Shown here: one piece after another, positions 39,133 through 49,215 of the stretch
How positions within the stretch are numbered: position 1 is the first letter of the stretch
How the letters are laid out: each line of letters starts with the position of its first letter
NCBI RefSeq assembly: GCF_003226535.1
Contig: NZ_QKOB01000001.1
Coordinates: forward strand, 372,001-436,000
Length of the DNA stretch: 64,000 nt
From: Meiothermus sp. Pnk-1
Lineage (GTDB): Bacteria > Deinococcota > Deinococci > Deinococcales > Thermaceae
Direction of reading: 5' to 3'
The notes under the pieces: model-generated
What the model was told of the DNA's origin: nothing
Database searches by the model: none
What the model saw: only the letters and a program-made list of their open reading frames with translations
Position numbers and translations under genes: made by a program

Positions 39133-39722
39133 GCGGCTTTCCCTTAGGTCGCCCAGCCCGGATCGCGGTCTTCGCCTCGGGGCGGGGGTCTAACCTGGAG
39201 GCCTTGCTCGAGGCTTTCCCCCCCGAGAACCCCTTGGGGCATATCGTGCTGGTGGTCTCCGACAAGGCCGAGGCGAAGGCGCTGGAAAAGGCGGTGCGGG
39301 CCGGGGTCGAAGCCGTGCACATCCCCTGGCCCAAAGGTGGGCGGGAGCAGTTCGAGCGGGCGGCCTTGCACCTCCTGGCTGAAAGGCGCGTGGATCTGGT
39401 GTTGTTGGCGGGCTTCATGCGGTTGTTGTCTCCAGCGTTCGTGGAACCCTGGATGGGCCGGATCCTCAACATCCACCCCTCGCTCTTGCCGAATTTTCCT
39501 GGCCTACGTGCGCAAAAACAGGCCCTCGAGGCCGGCGTCCAGGAGTCAGGCTGTACAGTGCACTTCGTGGACACCGGGATGGACACCGGCCCGATCGTCC
39601 TCCAGCGCCGGGTTCCGGTGTTCCCTGACGATACCGAGGAAACCCTCTCCGCCCGCATCCTAGCCGAGGAGCACCGGGCCTACCCGGAGGCCGTGTGGCG
39701 GGTGCTGATGGGGCAGGCGTAA
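39129..39722 (+). CDS. purN: Phosphoribosylglycinamide formyltransferase PurN
   Basis: 197 residues from ATG 39129 in the ATGA overlap. It starts with ASGRGSNLEALL, the phosphate-binding loop, and has the catalytic block ILNIHPSLLPNFPG with Asn/His plus HFVDTGMDTGPIV with the conserved Asp. PurN uses 10-formyl-THF to formylate GAR in purine synthesis. Other pur genes are absent nearby except purU at 29330. Confidence 0.94.
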   Translation: MSGFPLGRPARIAVFASGRGSNLEALLEAFPPENPLGHIVLVVSDKAEAKALEKAVRAGVEAVHIPWPKGGREQFERAALHLLAERRVDLVLLAGFMRLLSPAFVEPWMGRILNIHPSLLPNFPGLRAQKQALEAGVQESGCTVHFVDTGMDTGPIVLQRRVPVFPDDTEETLSARILAEEHRAYPEAVWRVLMGQA

Positions 39723-39727
39723 GGTCC

Positions 39728-39910
39728 TACGTCGTACGTCAAACGTCAAACGTCATACGTCATACGTCATACGTCATACGAAGGGGTCGTCCCCCAGGTG
39801 CACGGAGCTTGCTCCGTCCCGATAGGGGATCGTCCCCTAGGTGTACGGAAAAAACCCCCGCGTTTAGCGTCTGGCGTTTTGCGTATTGCGTACGACGTAA
39901 GTCGTCTTTT
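39728..39910. repeat. Mosaic intergenic element: 7-bp tandem repeats flanking a hairpin core
   Basis: Left arm 39728-39783: eight 7-bp units of the TACGTCA/AACGTCA type. Core 39784-39859: two hairpins, ACGGAGC-TT-GCTCCGT and AGGGGA-TCG-TCCCCT, then GGTGTACGG. Right arm 39860-39908: seven units such as GCGTTTA, GCGTCTG, GCGTTTT, GCGTATT and GCGTACG. All units share CGT at the same register. A sister element is at 60147-60355, and a repeat array without the core is inside glnS. It sits between convergent purN and terC genes. Confidence 0.85.
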
Positions 39911-39945
39911 TCGTACACCCTGAGGCTCCGAAACTCCCCCGTGCA

Positions 39946-40656
39946 CTAGCCCTTGGGCGGCGCCGCATAGCGCAGCGCCCAGAGACCACCCAACACCAAG
40001 ATGGCCAGAGTCACGCCCAAAAAGAGCTCTTGCGGCAGGTGTAGCGCCAGCTCAGGGCGCTGCAGCCAGGCTTCGCTGCCGTGATCCCAACCCTCTAGGC
40101 TCAGCTTAAGCCCAGCCCAACCTACCACCGCATAGGCCACCTGTTCGAGCCTGGGGTAGCGCTCCATCACCTGCACCATCCACCCGGCGGCCAGACGGAT
40201 GAGCAAGATGCCCACCGCTACTCCGGTGAAGATCACCCAGAAGTTTTCGCTGAAAGCGATCACTACCAGCACCGAGTCCACCGCGAAGGCCAGGTCTATC
40301 ACGTTGATCATCACCACAATGCGCCAAAACGACGTTGCTGCGGCCTGGACTGCTGCAGGGGTATCGGGCGGCGCTTGGGGGTTTGGGAGCTTGCGGAAGT
40401 GGTTGAACGCCAGGTAGATCAGGTAAAGCCCACCCAAGAGCTGGATCCACCAGATCTGGATAATTACCGTGGCGAACAACAGCGCTAGCCCCCGCAGCCC
40501 ATAGGCTCCGATCAGCCCATACAGCAAAGCCCGCTGCCGCAGCTGCTCGGGCAGGGGCCGCACCATCACCGCCAGCACCATAGCGTTATCTACGGAGAGG
40601 ATGGCCTCGAGCGCCACGATGACCAAGATGGCTAAGATCGCTTCGGTGAGTTCCAC
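39946..40656 (-). CDS. TerC-family integral membrane protein (YkoY/YjbE-like)
   Basis: 236 residues with about seven membrane helices and the TerC signatures EAILSVDNAMVLAVMV and NVIDLAFAVDSVLVVIAF, whose paired Asp residues in membrane helices are typical. TerC proteins are linked to metal (Mn) export and co-translational metalation of secreted enzymes. The start is GTG 40656. It follows a second terC (40714-41430) on the same strand after 57 bases. The pair arose by tandem duplication. Confidence 0.85.
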   Translation of the reverse strand: MELTEAILAILVIVALEAILSVDNAMVLAVMVRPLPEQLRQRALLYGLIGAYGLRGLALLFATVIIQIWWIQLLGGLYLIYLAFNHFRKLPNPQAPPDTPAAVQAAATSFWRIVVMINVIDLAFAVDSVLVVIAFSENFWVIFTGVAVGILLIRLAAGWMVQVMERYPRLEQVAYAVVGWAGLKLSLEGWDHGSEAWLQRPELALHLPQELFLGVTLAILVLGGLWALRYAAPPKG

Positions 40657-40713
40657 AGGTAAGGCTCTCCTTGAGGTGACAAAAGACAGGCTTGGCGCCG
40701 TGTTGGTCCTTTC

Positions 40714-41430
40714 CTATTTTGAAGGCTTCTCGGGGTCGGAGGCACCCTTGCCGATAGCATAAAAGCTCCCTAGGAGAAAGAGGATCCCGGTGACCCCTAG
40801 GAAAAAAGCTTGACTGAGGTGAATCCCCCACTCTCCGTGGTGGGCAATCTGCTCAACAAAGCCGTCCCAGCCCTCCAGGGCCAGTTTGAGCCCAGCCCAG
40901 CCCACCAGCAAAAAGGCCACCGACTCCATCGCCGGGTAGCGGTCCAAAAGCCGCACCAGCCAGCTTGCGGCCAACCAGATCAGGGCCATTCCGATGAAAG
41001 CCCCCCCTACCACCAACAGGTACTCTCGGGTCACCGCCACCACTACCAAGATCGAGTCAATGGAAAAAGCCAGGTTGACCAGGTTGAGTTGCAGCACCAC
41101 CGGCCAAAACCCTGCCGCTAGGGGTGCCGAAGTTGGCCCGGCCTCCTCCGCCTTTGGCCTGAGTCGGAGGAAATGGTTGAGGGTCAGGTACATCAGGTAC
41201 AGCCCTCCCAGCACCTCCACCCACCACAGCCGGATCAGGTACACCGCCAATGCGATGGCCACCGCCCGCAGGAAAAGCGCTCCGATCAAACCCCAGAACA
41301 TCGCCCGAGGCCGCTGCTGCACGGGGAGAGGTCGCACGATCACCGCCAGCACCATGGCGTTGTCGGCAGACAGCAAGGCCTCGAGCGCAACGATGGTGAG
41401 GAGGATAGGGATGGCCACCGCCAAGTCCAT
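40714..41430 (-). CDS. TerC-family integral membrane protein, second copy
   Basis: 238 residues, similar to the neighbour throughout: VALEALLSADNAMVLAVIV, GGLYLMYLTLNHF and NLVNLAFSIDSILVVVAV. Seven membrane helices are expected. It is the upstream gene of the pair. The yybP-ykoY Mn riboswitch that often precedes terC genes was looked for in the short spaces before both copies and not recognised. Confidence 0.85.
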   Translation of the reverse strand: MDLAVAIPILLTIVALEALLSADNAMVLAVIVRPLPVQQRPRAMFWGLIGALFLRAVAIALAVYLIRLWWVEVLGGLYLMYLTLNHFLRLRPKAEEAGPTSAPLAAGFWPVVLQLNLVNLAFSIDSILVVVAVTREYLLVVGGAFIGMALIWLAASWLVRLLDRYPAMESVAFLLVGWAGLKLALEGWDGFVEQIAHHGEWGIHLSQAFFLGVTGILFLLGSFYAIGKGASDPEKPSK

Positions 41431-41467
41431 AGCGCCTCACTATACGAGAAAAAAGCGACCTCGTCGC

Positions 41468-42430
41468 CTAATATCCGAACAAGAAGCGCAGCCCCGGAGC
41501 CAGCCCCTGCCGCCAGGTCATCCAGTTGTGTCCGCTCTTGCGCTCGTGGTAGGCGTGGGGGTACCCCTTGTCGGCCAGCATAGCCGCGAAGCGCCGGTTT
41601 GGGGCCAACAGCCACTCGATCTGCCCGGTTTCGCAATAAAAGCGTAGCGGCAAGCGCTCGGATTGGGCGTACCGCCCAGTAAGCCATTCGGGGGCGGTGT
41701 AGCGGTTCTCACTTCCCGGCTCGGCGGTAAGGCAGGCCGACTGGGTACCGACTTTTTGGAACTTGTCGGGGTTGCGCCAAGCGATCCAGGCCGAGACCAG
41801 CCCCCCCAGCGAGGCGCCCCACAGGGCTCGCTCGGGGGTTGGGCCGTACTGGGCTTCCACCGCAGGGAGTATCTCCTCGAGCAAAAACCTCTCGTAGCGT
41901 TCGTCAAAGGTGTACTCGCGGGCGCGGTCTTCCGGCTCGACAAATACCATCCGCACCGGCTGGATCTCGCCCCGCTGGCATAGAGCCTCGGCCACATCGG
42001 CAAACTGGGCCGTGCGGTAGTAGGCTACCCCGTCCTGCACATATAGGGTGGCCGATGGTGCGCGGGAGGGTTCGTAGACGTAGTAACGCCTGGGGCTTTG
42101 GTACACCTTGGACTCGAGCCGGTGGCGGTGTACCCCCTTGCCCTCGCCGTGCGGTAGGGGAGGGGCTTCGAATTGGAAACCCGGTAGCTCTATGGCTCGG
42201 GGGTACGTCCACCAAGGGTTCTGCGCCTTATGGGCATTGTCCGGGTCGGGGAAGGGCTGCCCCGATGCATCCATGAAGGCGTACTCGAGGTAGGCCCCAG
42301 CGGGGAACTCGAGCGTGATCGGCTTCGAGATCGGTATGGGTTTTTTGTCCCAGTCGGTAAAGTCGCCGATGAGAAAACGGGCCTGGGCGGGGGGAATGAA
42401 GGTCACGTAGCGGCCTTGAACCTCGACCAT
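41468..42430 (-). CDS. Esterase D/enterochelin esterase-like alpha/beta hydrolase with N-terminal E-set domain
   Basis: 320 residues from ATG 42430, which has AGG six bases upstream (ATG 42436 is an alternative). The N-terminal 90 residues look like a CBM48/E-set fold (RFLIGDFTDWDKKPIPI). The C-terminal domain is an Esterase-D/Fes-type hydrolase with nucleophile elbow GASLGG and a late His in KSGHNWMTW. The substrate is unknown; relatives act on siderophore esters, S-formylglutathione or acyl-glycans. The gene starts 12 bases after glnS, so it is probably in the same operon. Confidence 0.8.
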   Translation of the reverse strand: MVEVQGRYVTFIPPAQARFLIGDFTDWDKKPIPISKPITLEFPAGAYLEYAFMDASGQPFPDPDNAHKAQNPWWTYPRAIELPGFQFEAPPLPHGEGKGVHRHRLESKVYQSPRRYYVYEPSRAPSATLYVQDGVAYYRTAQFADVAEALCQRGEIQPVRMVFVEPEDRAREYTFDERYERFLLEEILPAVEAQYGPTPERALWGASLGGLVSAWIAWRNPDKFQKVGTQSACLTAEPGSENRYTAPEWLTGRYAQSERLPLRFYCETGQIEWLLAPNRRFAAMLADKGYPHAYHERKSGHNWMTWRQGLAPGLRFLFGY

Positions 42431-42442
42431 AGCCATCCTATG

Positions 42443-44821
<2,379 letters not shown>

Positions 44822-44968
44822 ACGTATATGCGCAGCATACACCCCGGGCTTTTAAACGAAAGCGAGGCCGCTTGCTGGGCGGGGCTTGGACCCCCCAGTG
44901 TGCGGATCTCCTGGGCGCTGCGCTTGCGATGTGCGCTCCAAAAAGCCTAGACGTTGGGGTGGGCGATC

Positions 44969-45121
44969 CTAAACCTGGCGGCGACCGGTAAATAGCCCGA
45001 CGATAAAGAGTACCACCCCGGCGATAAGCGCCCAGTAGATCAGAGTTCCGCCGATTTTGAGGATCAGCCCCAGCAGCCATATGAAGACCAAAATGCCAGC
45101 GATGTAGTACAACACGGACAT
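44969..45121 (-). CDS. LMO0937-like 50-residue membrane protein
   Basis: Encodes 50 residues, MSVLYYIAGILVFIWLLGL at the start, then a second helix WALIAGVVLFIVGLF and a basic end TGRRQV. This is the size, two-helix layout and LYYIAxxLxxxWLLG pattern of the LMO0937/DUF5670 small membrane proteins, often stress-induced. GAGGTG precedes the ATG at 45121. It lies at the edge of the stress gene block; the TCAG array at 45245 is oriented away from it. Confidence 0.75.
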   Translation of the reverse strand: MSVLYYIAGILVFIWLLGLILKIGGTLIYWALIAGVVLFIVGLFTGRRQV

Positions 45122-45244
45122 CCAACACCTCATTTCCGGTACCGACCCGGTCCATCTGCCAGGGTAGGGGGTTGGCCGCTCTGGGGTGTGGGCGACCCCA
45201 CATCCCGAAGGTAGGGCTGTGACGTCGTAGCCCCTAAGGGTAGC

Positions 45245-45297
45245 TCAGCTTGGGCTCAGCTATGGCTCAGGGCTTTGTCAGCCGAGGTGGTCAGCCT
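45245..45297 (+). promoter_or_regulatory. TCAG 11-bp direct-repeat site 1 (upstream of PerM gene)
   Basis: TCAG at 45245, 45256, 45267 and 45278: four perfect copies, 11-bp steps. The hexamer at +14 from the last is CAGCCT (45292-45297), a TANNNT variant with C first. It points to the gene at 45577. Confidence 0.7.
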
Positions 45298-45576
45298 TAG
45301 TACGGGTACGTTGGTCGCGCTGACCTTACAGGGTTATTCCAAAGGGCACGCATACGGCCCGAAATGCCGTGAAAAGGAAGCGTATGATCGGGAGGAATTC
45401 GAACAAAGCCAAGGGGGTGCCCTCTTGGATTGGCTTCGGGCGCTTCGGCACTGGCCCAGCAGAACCCGATCTGCCCCAAGCTCCATGGGCGGGGCAGGGC
45501 TGATGGCAGACCGGGGGGACCGATCGTTACGATCAAGGGGTACGTTCCACATCGCCGATTTCCCAGGAGGCCGTAG
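45298..45576 (+). other. Long apparent leader of the PerM gene
   Basis: About 280 bases between regulatory site 1 and ATG 45577. No ORF with convincing coding character was seen on either strand and no known riboswitch was recognised. A second promoter nearer the gene is possible. Confidence 0.3.
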
Positions 45577-46740
45577 ATGCCCAGGGAACCCTCACAGCCT
45601 GAGGCCAAAGTTCCAATCGAGCTCGATGCCCGCTCGCTGCAACGGGTGCTTTTCAACGTAGTCTTTCTGGTCTTTTTCCTGATTTTCCTCAGCCGGGTGG
45701 CCGGTGAGGTCGCTGGCCCCCTCATCTTTATCCTGCTGGCGTCGGTACTGGCCATGGGCTTGAATCCCATCGTGGTAGCCCTGGAAAGCCGCTGGCGCAT
45801 CCCACGCAAATGGGGGGCTTTGCTCGTAGTAGCGGGCATACTGCTGATTGTGATGGGATTTCTAGCGATTATACTGCCGCTATTTATCGCCCAGGGTGCC
45901 CATTTCTCCGAGACCCTGCCCAAGCTTCTCAGCACCCTGCAACACAACTTCCGCTCGCTGGCTGAGGAACACCCGCTCTTGGCCCCGCTCAGCCATAACC
46001 TACCTAAGCCGGATCTTGGCAAGTTCGTTGGGAATGAGGGCCTCTTGGGAGGGGTGCTCACCTTTGCCTCTTCCCTGGTTGGCCTAATCGCCTCCGCTGC
46101 GGCCCTACTGATCGTGGTGCTGTTCTTGCTGATGAGCCCCGAGCCTATTGTTAAAGGGCTCTTGAGCGGCATCCCCCCGCGTAACCGTCCACTCCTGGAA
46201 AAAACCCTGATTCGTATCGGATCCCAACTCGGCAAGTGGCTCTTTGCCATCCTGATCACCTCGGCCATCAAGGGGGCGTTGGTAGGGATCGGACTCAAAC
46301 TGGTCGGCTTTGAAAACGCCCTGCTGTTTGGATTGGTAGCGGGATTTACCAACCCCATTCCCTTCCTAGGGCCCTGGATTGGGATTAGCCTTCCGGTATT
46401 GACCGCCGTTGCCGATGGCCACTGGGGGATGGCGGCGCTAGCTATTGTAGTGCTGCTGATCTCCGAACAGCTCGATAACAGCGTGCTCTCCCCGATGATC
46501 CTGGGGCGCACCATAGAGCTGCATCCGGCCTCTATGCTGCTGGGGGTACTGGTCTTCGGCACCTTTTTGGGTTTTGCCGGGATTTTCCTCACCGTGCCCA
46601 TTGCAATTATCCTCAAGGCGCTTTACGAAGAGGTGTATCTAACCTCGCTCAACCGCCCCGAAGTGTCAGATGAGCAGGTTGCTCAGGTGGTGGCCGCCGG
46701 ACAGGGCCAAAAAGAAGAAAAGCCTAAGCTCGAGGCTTAG
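45577..46740 (+). CDS. AI-2E/PerM-family transporter
   Basis: 387 residues with about eight membrane helices: an early pair (FNVVFLVFFLIFLSRVAGEV, LIFILLASVLAMGLNP), the characteristic long amphipathic segment (about 100-150), then GLVAGFTNPIPFLGPWIG and LDNSVLSPMILGRTIELHP, which are conserved in the AI-2E/PerM/YdiK family. Substrate unknown; some members act as ion antiporters or autoinducer exporters. AGGAGG precedes ATG 45577. It is the first plus-strand gene of the stress block and carries regulatory site 1 upstream. The gene end can fold as CCTAAGC-TCGAG-GCTTAGG. Confidence 0.87.
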   Translation: MPREPSQPEAKVPIELDARSLQRVLFNVVFLVFFLIFLSRVAGEVAGPLIFILLASVLAMGLNPIVVALESRWRIPRKWGALLVVAGILLIVMGFLAIILPLFIAQGAHFSETLPKLLSTLQHNFRSLAEEHPLLAPLSHNLPKPDLGKFVGNEGLLGGVLTFASSLVGLIASAAALLIVVLFLLMSPEPIVKGLLSGIPPRNRPLLEKTLIRIGSQLGKWLFAILITSAIKGALVGIGLKLVGFENALLFGLVAGFTNPIPFLGPWIGISLPVLTAVADGHWGMAALAIVVLLISEQLDNSVLSPMILGRTIELHPASMLLGVLVFGTFLGFAGIFLTVPIAIILKALYEEVYLTSLNRPEVSDEQVAQVVAAGQGQKEEKPKLEA

Positions 46741-46918
46741 GATACCCTGCAAGCTCCAAGCCGACAAAATCCAAGCGCGGCTAGCGCCAAAACCCAGCCG
46801 GCAAAGACCCACTGGCTTAGCCGGCGTGCCTGAAAAACCGCCGCGCAGAACTACGATCTGGCGGTTGGAAGAAATAAGCCCACTCGAGCGATCTAGGCTA
46901 GGGAATCGGCGGGGTAAG
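46741..46918 (-). pseudogene. Possible remainder of the decayed TspO-like gene
   Basis: This stretch has no intact gene. On the minus strand it contains a hydrophobic, Trp-containing fragment in a different frame from the N-terminal remnant. It is best read as eroded coding sequence. Confidence 0.25.
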
Positions 46919-47074
46919 CTATCTTCCCCGGGCAACGGCCCAGAAGACATCCGGCAAGCCCCGCGGGCATAAACAACCGAAGCTGTCAGCGCCCGGCGAG
47001 GGGCCGAGGGTTGGCAAATAGTTGACCGCCAAGGTCACAGCGAGCGCTATGACGGCCAAAATCTGCACCCTCAT
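46919..47074 (-). pseudogene. Probable decayed TspO-like gene (N-terminal remnant)
   Basis: A 51-residue frame starts in an ATGA overlap with the preceding gene: MRVQILAVIALAVTLAVNYL is a good first TspO/MBR helix. After about residue 30 it no longer reads like a protein. In the next frame an FMPAGLAG stretch resembles the FTPAGYVFAIWG block of TspO, and a hydrophobic stretch (WVFAGWVLALAALGF) persists further downstream in another frame. This suggests frameshifts and deletion. It would have been the last gene of the YqjD/YqjE-like operon. An intact 51-residue protein is the alternative. Confidence 0.4.
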
Positions 47075-47640
47075 GGCTTGCGCCGGGAGAGCAATTCATT
47101 CATCCAGTGGCGAAGGTTTTCCGGGGTCAGATATTCTTCCCGGATGATATCCATCGCCGCCTTGCCCAAAGCGCCCAGCCCTAAAGCCTCGATCCATCTA
47201 CCGAGGCTGCTCGAGGGCTTCTTCAAGTGCGGCGCGGTGGGGGTGGGAATATACCCTGTAGCTTCCCCGTACGCCTCTGTGTCCTCGTTGGCGGGGGTGG
47301 GCTTGGCTCCTCCGCTTCCCAGCCGCCCCACGATAAAGCCTGCTAAAAGGGCCACCCCGAGCGCCTCGAGCGGCCGCTCGCGCACCGCTTGGATGGGCTT
47401 GTGTACGACCTCACCAAGTTGGGCCCCCACCTCTCGCGGAAGGCTGGTCACTTGGGCTTGCAGCTGGTGCACCGTATCCTGTACCCGCTCTTTGAGCCCG
47501 TCGGCGGTCTGGAGAAGCTTACCTTGTAGCTGGTCAGCGGTTTGGCCCAGCTCCTCCCCCGCCCGCTGGAAAGCCAACCTCAACCGCTCTTTGGCGGCTT
47601 CAACCTCCTGATCAGCGCTCGGGCGGGGTTTGGCCCTCAT
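47071..47640 (-). CDS. YtxH/DUF3618-like amphipathic-helix protein with one membrane span
   Basis: 189 residues from ATG 47640 (ATGA overlap with the YqjE-like gene). The N-terminal 85 residues are a long charged helix with apolipoprotein-like repeats (FQRAGEELGQTADQLQGKLL, LKERVQDTVHQLQAQV). A glycine-rich membrane segment with VALLAGFIVGRLGSG follows, then a Pro-rich linker and a tail with two helices (IEALGLGALGKAAMDIIREE). It is similar in plan to DUF3618/YqjD proteins that tether to the membrane. Third gene of a stress operon driven by regulatory site 2. Confidence 0.7.
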   Translation of the reverse strand: MRAKPRPSADQEVEAAKERLRLAFQRAGEELGQTADQLQGKLLQTADGLKERVQDTVHQLQAQVTSLPREVGAQLGEVVHKPIQAVRERPLEALGVALLAGFIVGRLGSGGAKPTPANEDTEAYGEATGYIPTPTAPHLKKPSSSLGRWIEALGLGALGKAAMDIIREEYLTPENLRHWMNELLSRRKP

Positions 47641-47909
47641 CTGAGACGCATCGCGTACCACAGGATCCCTCCCGCTATAAGCAGGGTCACCACCCCGATC
47701 AGCGCAGCAGCCCCGGCAGGGGGCAACCAGGTCAGAAGCTGAAGGTAGGCGGCCGCTACCAACCAGCCCACTGCCCCCAACATCAAAAGGCCCGCTGCCA
47801 GGACCAGAAAGACCGCTAGCAACAGGCCCTTGACGCTGGTACGAAGCCTATGGGCCTCGGCTTCGAGCAACTCGACGACCCCGATGACGACATCGGCCAG
47901 CGCGGACAT
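47637..47909 (-). CDS. YqjE/phage-holin-like (DUF1469) membrane protein
   Basis: 90 residues: an N-terminal amphipathic helix (DVVIGVVELLEAEAHRLRTS) and two membrane helices (LLLAVFLVLAAGLLMLGAVG and AAALIGVVTLLIAGGILWY). This is the layout of the YqjE / actinobacterial holin-X family. It is encoded between a YqjD-like and a second helical protein, as in the E. coli yqjD-yqjE-yqjK cluster. It starts 3 bases after the previous stop and ends in an ATGA overlap. Confidence 0.75.
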   Translation of the reverse strand: MSALADVVIGVVELLEAEAHRLRTSVKGLLLAVFLVLAAGLLMLGAVGWLVAAAYLQLLTWLPPAGAAALIGVVTLLIAGGILWYAMRLR

Positions 47910-47912
47910 GGT

Positions 47913-48317
47913 CTACCGACGGTCGAGGATCCGCGACAACACCAGCCCCAACCCAAAAGCCACCAGCAGACTCAGCAGGGGGCGTTCTTGAACCCGGGAC
48001 TCGAGATCCGAAGCCGCCCGCTCCCCCTTCTCGCGCGCCGCATCCAGTGCGTCTTTGACCTGGCTGCCAAGCTGATCCCCGGTCTCCTTGAGGGCATGAC
48101 CGAGCTCTTTGGCTTTGGAAGAGGCCGCCCCCTTGAGGCTTTCCATCAGGCTACGCACGTCCTCGCGCAGCGAGCGCAGATCGTCTTTCAAGGCCTGGAG
48201 ATCGTCAGCAGCCCCGGAGTCATCCAGCGCCCGCTTTGCTTCATGCTTTACCCGGTCCACCGCTCCCTCGGCGGCCTCTTTCGCCTCGGCAAGTTTGTCC
48301 TCTATACGGTTGGCCAT
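47913..48317 (-). CDS. YqjD/ElaB-like (DUF883) membrane-anchored helical protein
   Basis: 134 residues: about 100 residues of highly charged helix (DKLAEAKEAAEGAVDRVKHE) and a C-terminal membrane segment (PLLSLLVAFGLGLVLSRIL) with a basic end DRR. ElaB/YqjD proteins of E. coli are tail-anchored, induced in stationary phase and can bind ribosomes. CAGGAGGT precedes the ATG. It is the first gene of the operon and is directly preceded by regulatory site 2. Confidence 0.75.
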   Translation of the reverse strand: MANRIEDKLAEAKEAAEGAVDRVKHEAKRALDDSGAADDLQALKDDLRSLREDVRSLMESLKGAASSKAKELGHALKETGDQLGSQVKDALDAAREKGERAASDLESRVQERPLLSLLVAFGLGLVLSRILDRR

Positions 48318-48336
48318 CGTTTACCTCCTGTTCAAG

Positions 48337-48389
48337 AGGCTAAGCAGCCACCCTGATGGTGGGCTGAGTCTGGGCTGGGATTGGCATGA
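48337..48389 (-). promoter_or_regulatory. TCAG 11-bp direct-repeat site 2 (YqjD-like operon)
   Basis: On the minus strand TCAT, CCAG, TCAG and TCAG begin at 48389, 48378, 48367 and 48356. TAGCCT (48337-48342) starts exactly 14 bp from the last. The CAGGAGGT SD and ATG 48317 follow. Confidence 0.8.
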
Positions 48390-48421
48390 GTGGACCCCGG
48401 CAAGGCAGAAAGTAAAGCGAG

Positions 48422-48454
48422 TCATTATGTTTTCATCATAATTTGGCACAATGA
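48422..48454 (+). promoter_or_regulatory. AT-rich inverted repeat before the BRO/DinD-like gene
   Basis: TCATTATG (48422-48429) and CACAATGA (48447-48454) form an imperfect inverted repeat around a TAATTT -10-like box. It may be an operator for self-repression, and it is strikingly AT-rich for this genome. Confidence 0.4.
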
Positions 48455-48458
48455 TTTT

Positions 48459-49154
48459 GTGAAAAACGCGCTTGTCGAAAACCCCAAAAGCGCCATCCGG
48501 TTAGGCCCGGCCAGCATCCGCACCAGCCCAGACGGTCGCCTGAGCGCCCTCGATAGCCTGGCCGCGCTGGGGCTAAAGCCCGATCTCAAACAGCTTGACC
48601 TGCTGGTGCGCGAACATAGCTTGCCGATGGGCCAACATGACTTTGGCCACGGGCGCGAGCCAGCCTTCTCCTACGCCGAGTTTGTCCAGCTAGTTTTCGC
48701 CTTAGAGACTCCACAGGCGCAGCGTTTGCGGAGCAAAGCCCGCGACCTCTTCCGCCGCTATCTGGAGGGCGATGTCGGACTTGCCGCCGAGATTGCCGAA
48801 CGTAGCCCATCAGCCGAGCACCGCCGCTGGCTCTCGGCGCGGCTGGAGAGCATCGAGTCGCGGAAACGCTTCATGGCTACTATAGCCAAGCATGGCGGAC
48901 AGGGAGATATTTTCCGGCAGGTAAGCTCGCTCTCTAACCGCAGCGTGCTCAAGATGAGCGCTGCCGATTTCCGCAGAAAGCGCCGGGTCAAAAACACCCG
49001 TGACGGCATGAGCGCCGCTGAACTGCTCCGGCTCAGCTACCTCGAGAGCGCCACCGCCCGGCTCATCGAGAAGAGAAAAGTGCAAGGCAACGAGCAAATC
49101 CTCAAGCTGCACCGAGAGAACAGCGAGATCGAGCGCAAGCTGTGGGAGGAGTAG
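48459..49154 (+). CDS. Phage-derived BRO/DinD-like putative DNA-binding protein
   Basis: 231 residues from GTG 48459. The middle has a BRO-N/antirepressor-like pattern (YAEFVQLVFALETPQAQRLR) and the C-terminal half has a motif seen in BRO and DinD relatives: SNRSVLKMSAADFRRKRRVK followed by NTRDGMSAAELLRLSYLES. A basic helical tail ends it. The family assignment is tentative. AT-rich upstream DNA with an inverted repeat suggests acquisition from a mobile element. It is the one gene of the block without a TCAG array. Confidence 0.6.
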   Translation: MKNALVENPKSAIRLGPASIRTSPDGRLSALDSLAALGLKPDLKQLDLLVREHSLPMGQHDFGHGREPAFSYAEFVQLVFALETPQAQRLRSKARDLFRRYLEGDVGLAAEIAERSPSAEHRRWLSARLESIESRKRFMATIAKHGGQGDIFRQVSSLSNRSVLKMSAADFRRKRRVKNTRDGMSAAELLRLSYLESATARLIEKRKVQGNEQILKLHRENSEIERKLWEE

Positions 49155-49164
49155 GCAGTTTGGC

Positions 49165-49206
49165 TCAGCTAGGGGTCAGGACCTCCTCAGAATGGGGTGG
49201 TTGTGT
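49165..49206 (+). promoter_or_regulatory. TCAG 11-bp direct-repeat site 3 (YihY gene)
   Basis: TCAG at 49165, 49176 and 49187 (three copies). The hexamer at +14 is TTGTGT (49201-49206), a poor -10, so this site is the weakest of the set in its promoter part. The gene starts at 49216. Confidence 0.6.
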
Positions 49207-49215
49207 GGGTAGCGC

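Noticed and set aside
39728-39910. CRISPR array
   Set aside because: The repeat unit is only 7 bp and contiguous with no unique spacers; no cas genes were seen.
40657-40713. yybP-ykoY manganese riboswitch before terC
   Set aside because: The space is 57 bases and lacks the conserved loop sequences; too short for the element.
45275-45661. 128-codon plus-strand frame upstream of and overlapping the PerM start
   Set aside because: It has no coding character or SD and overlaps regulatory site 1 and the PerM gene in another frame.
45297-46616. Long open frame antisense to the PerM gene (439 codons)
   Set aside because: It is a shadow of the membrane protein gene: Ser/Arg/Pro-rich, no recognisable fold, and the plus-strand frame has a clear family and SD.
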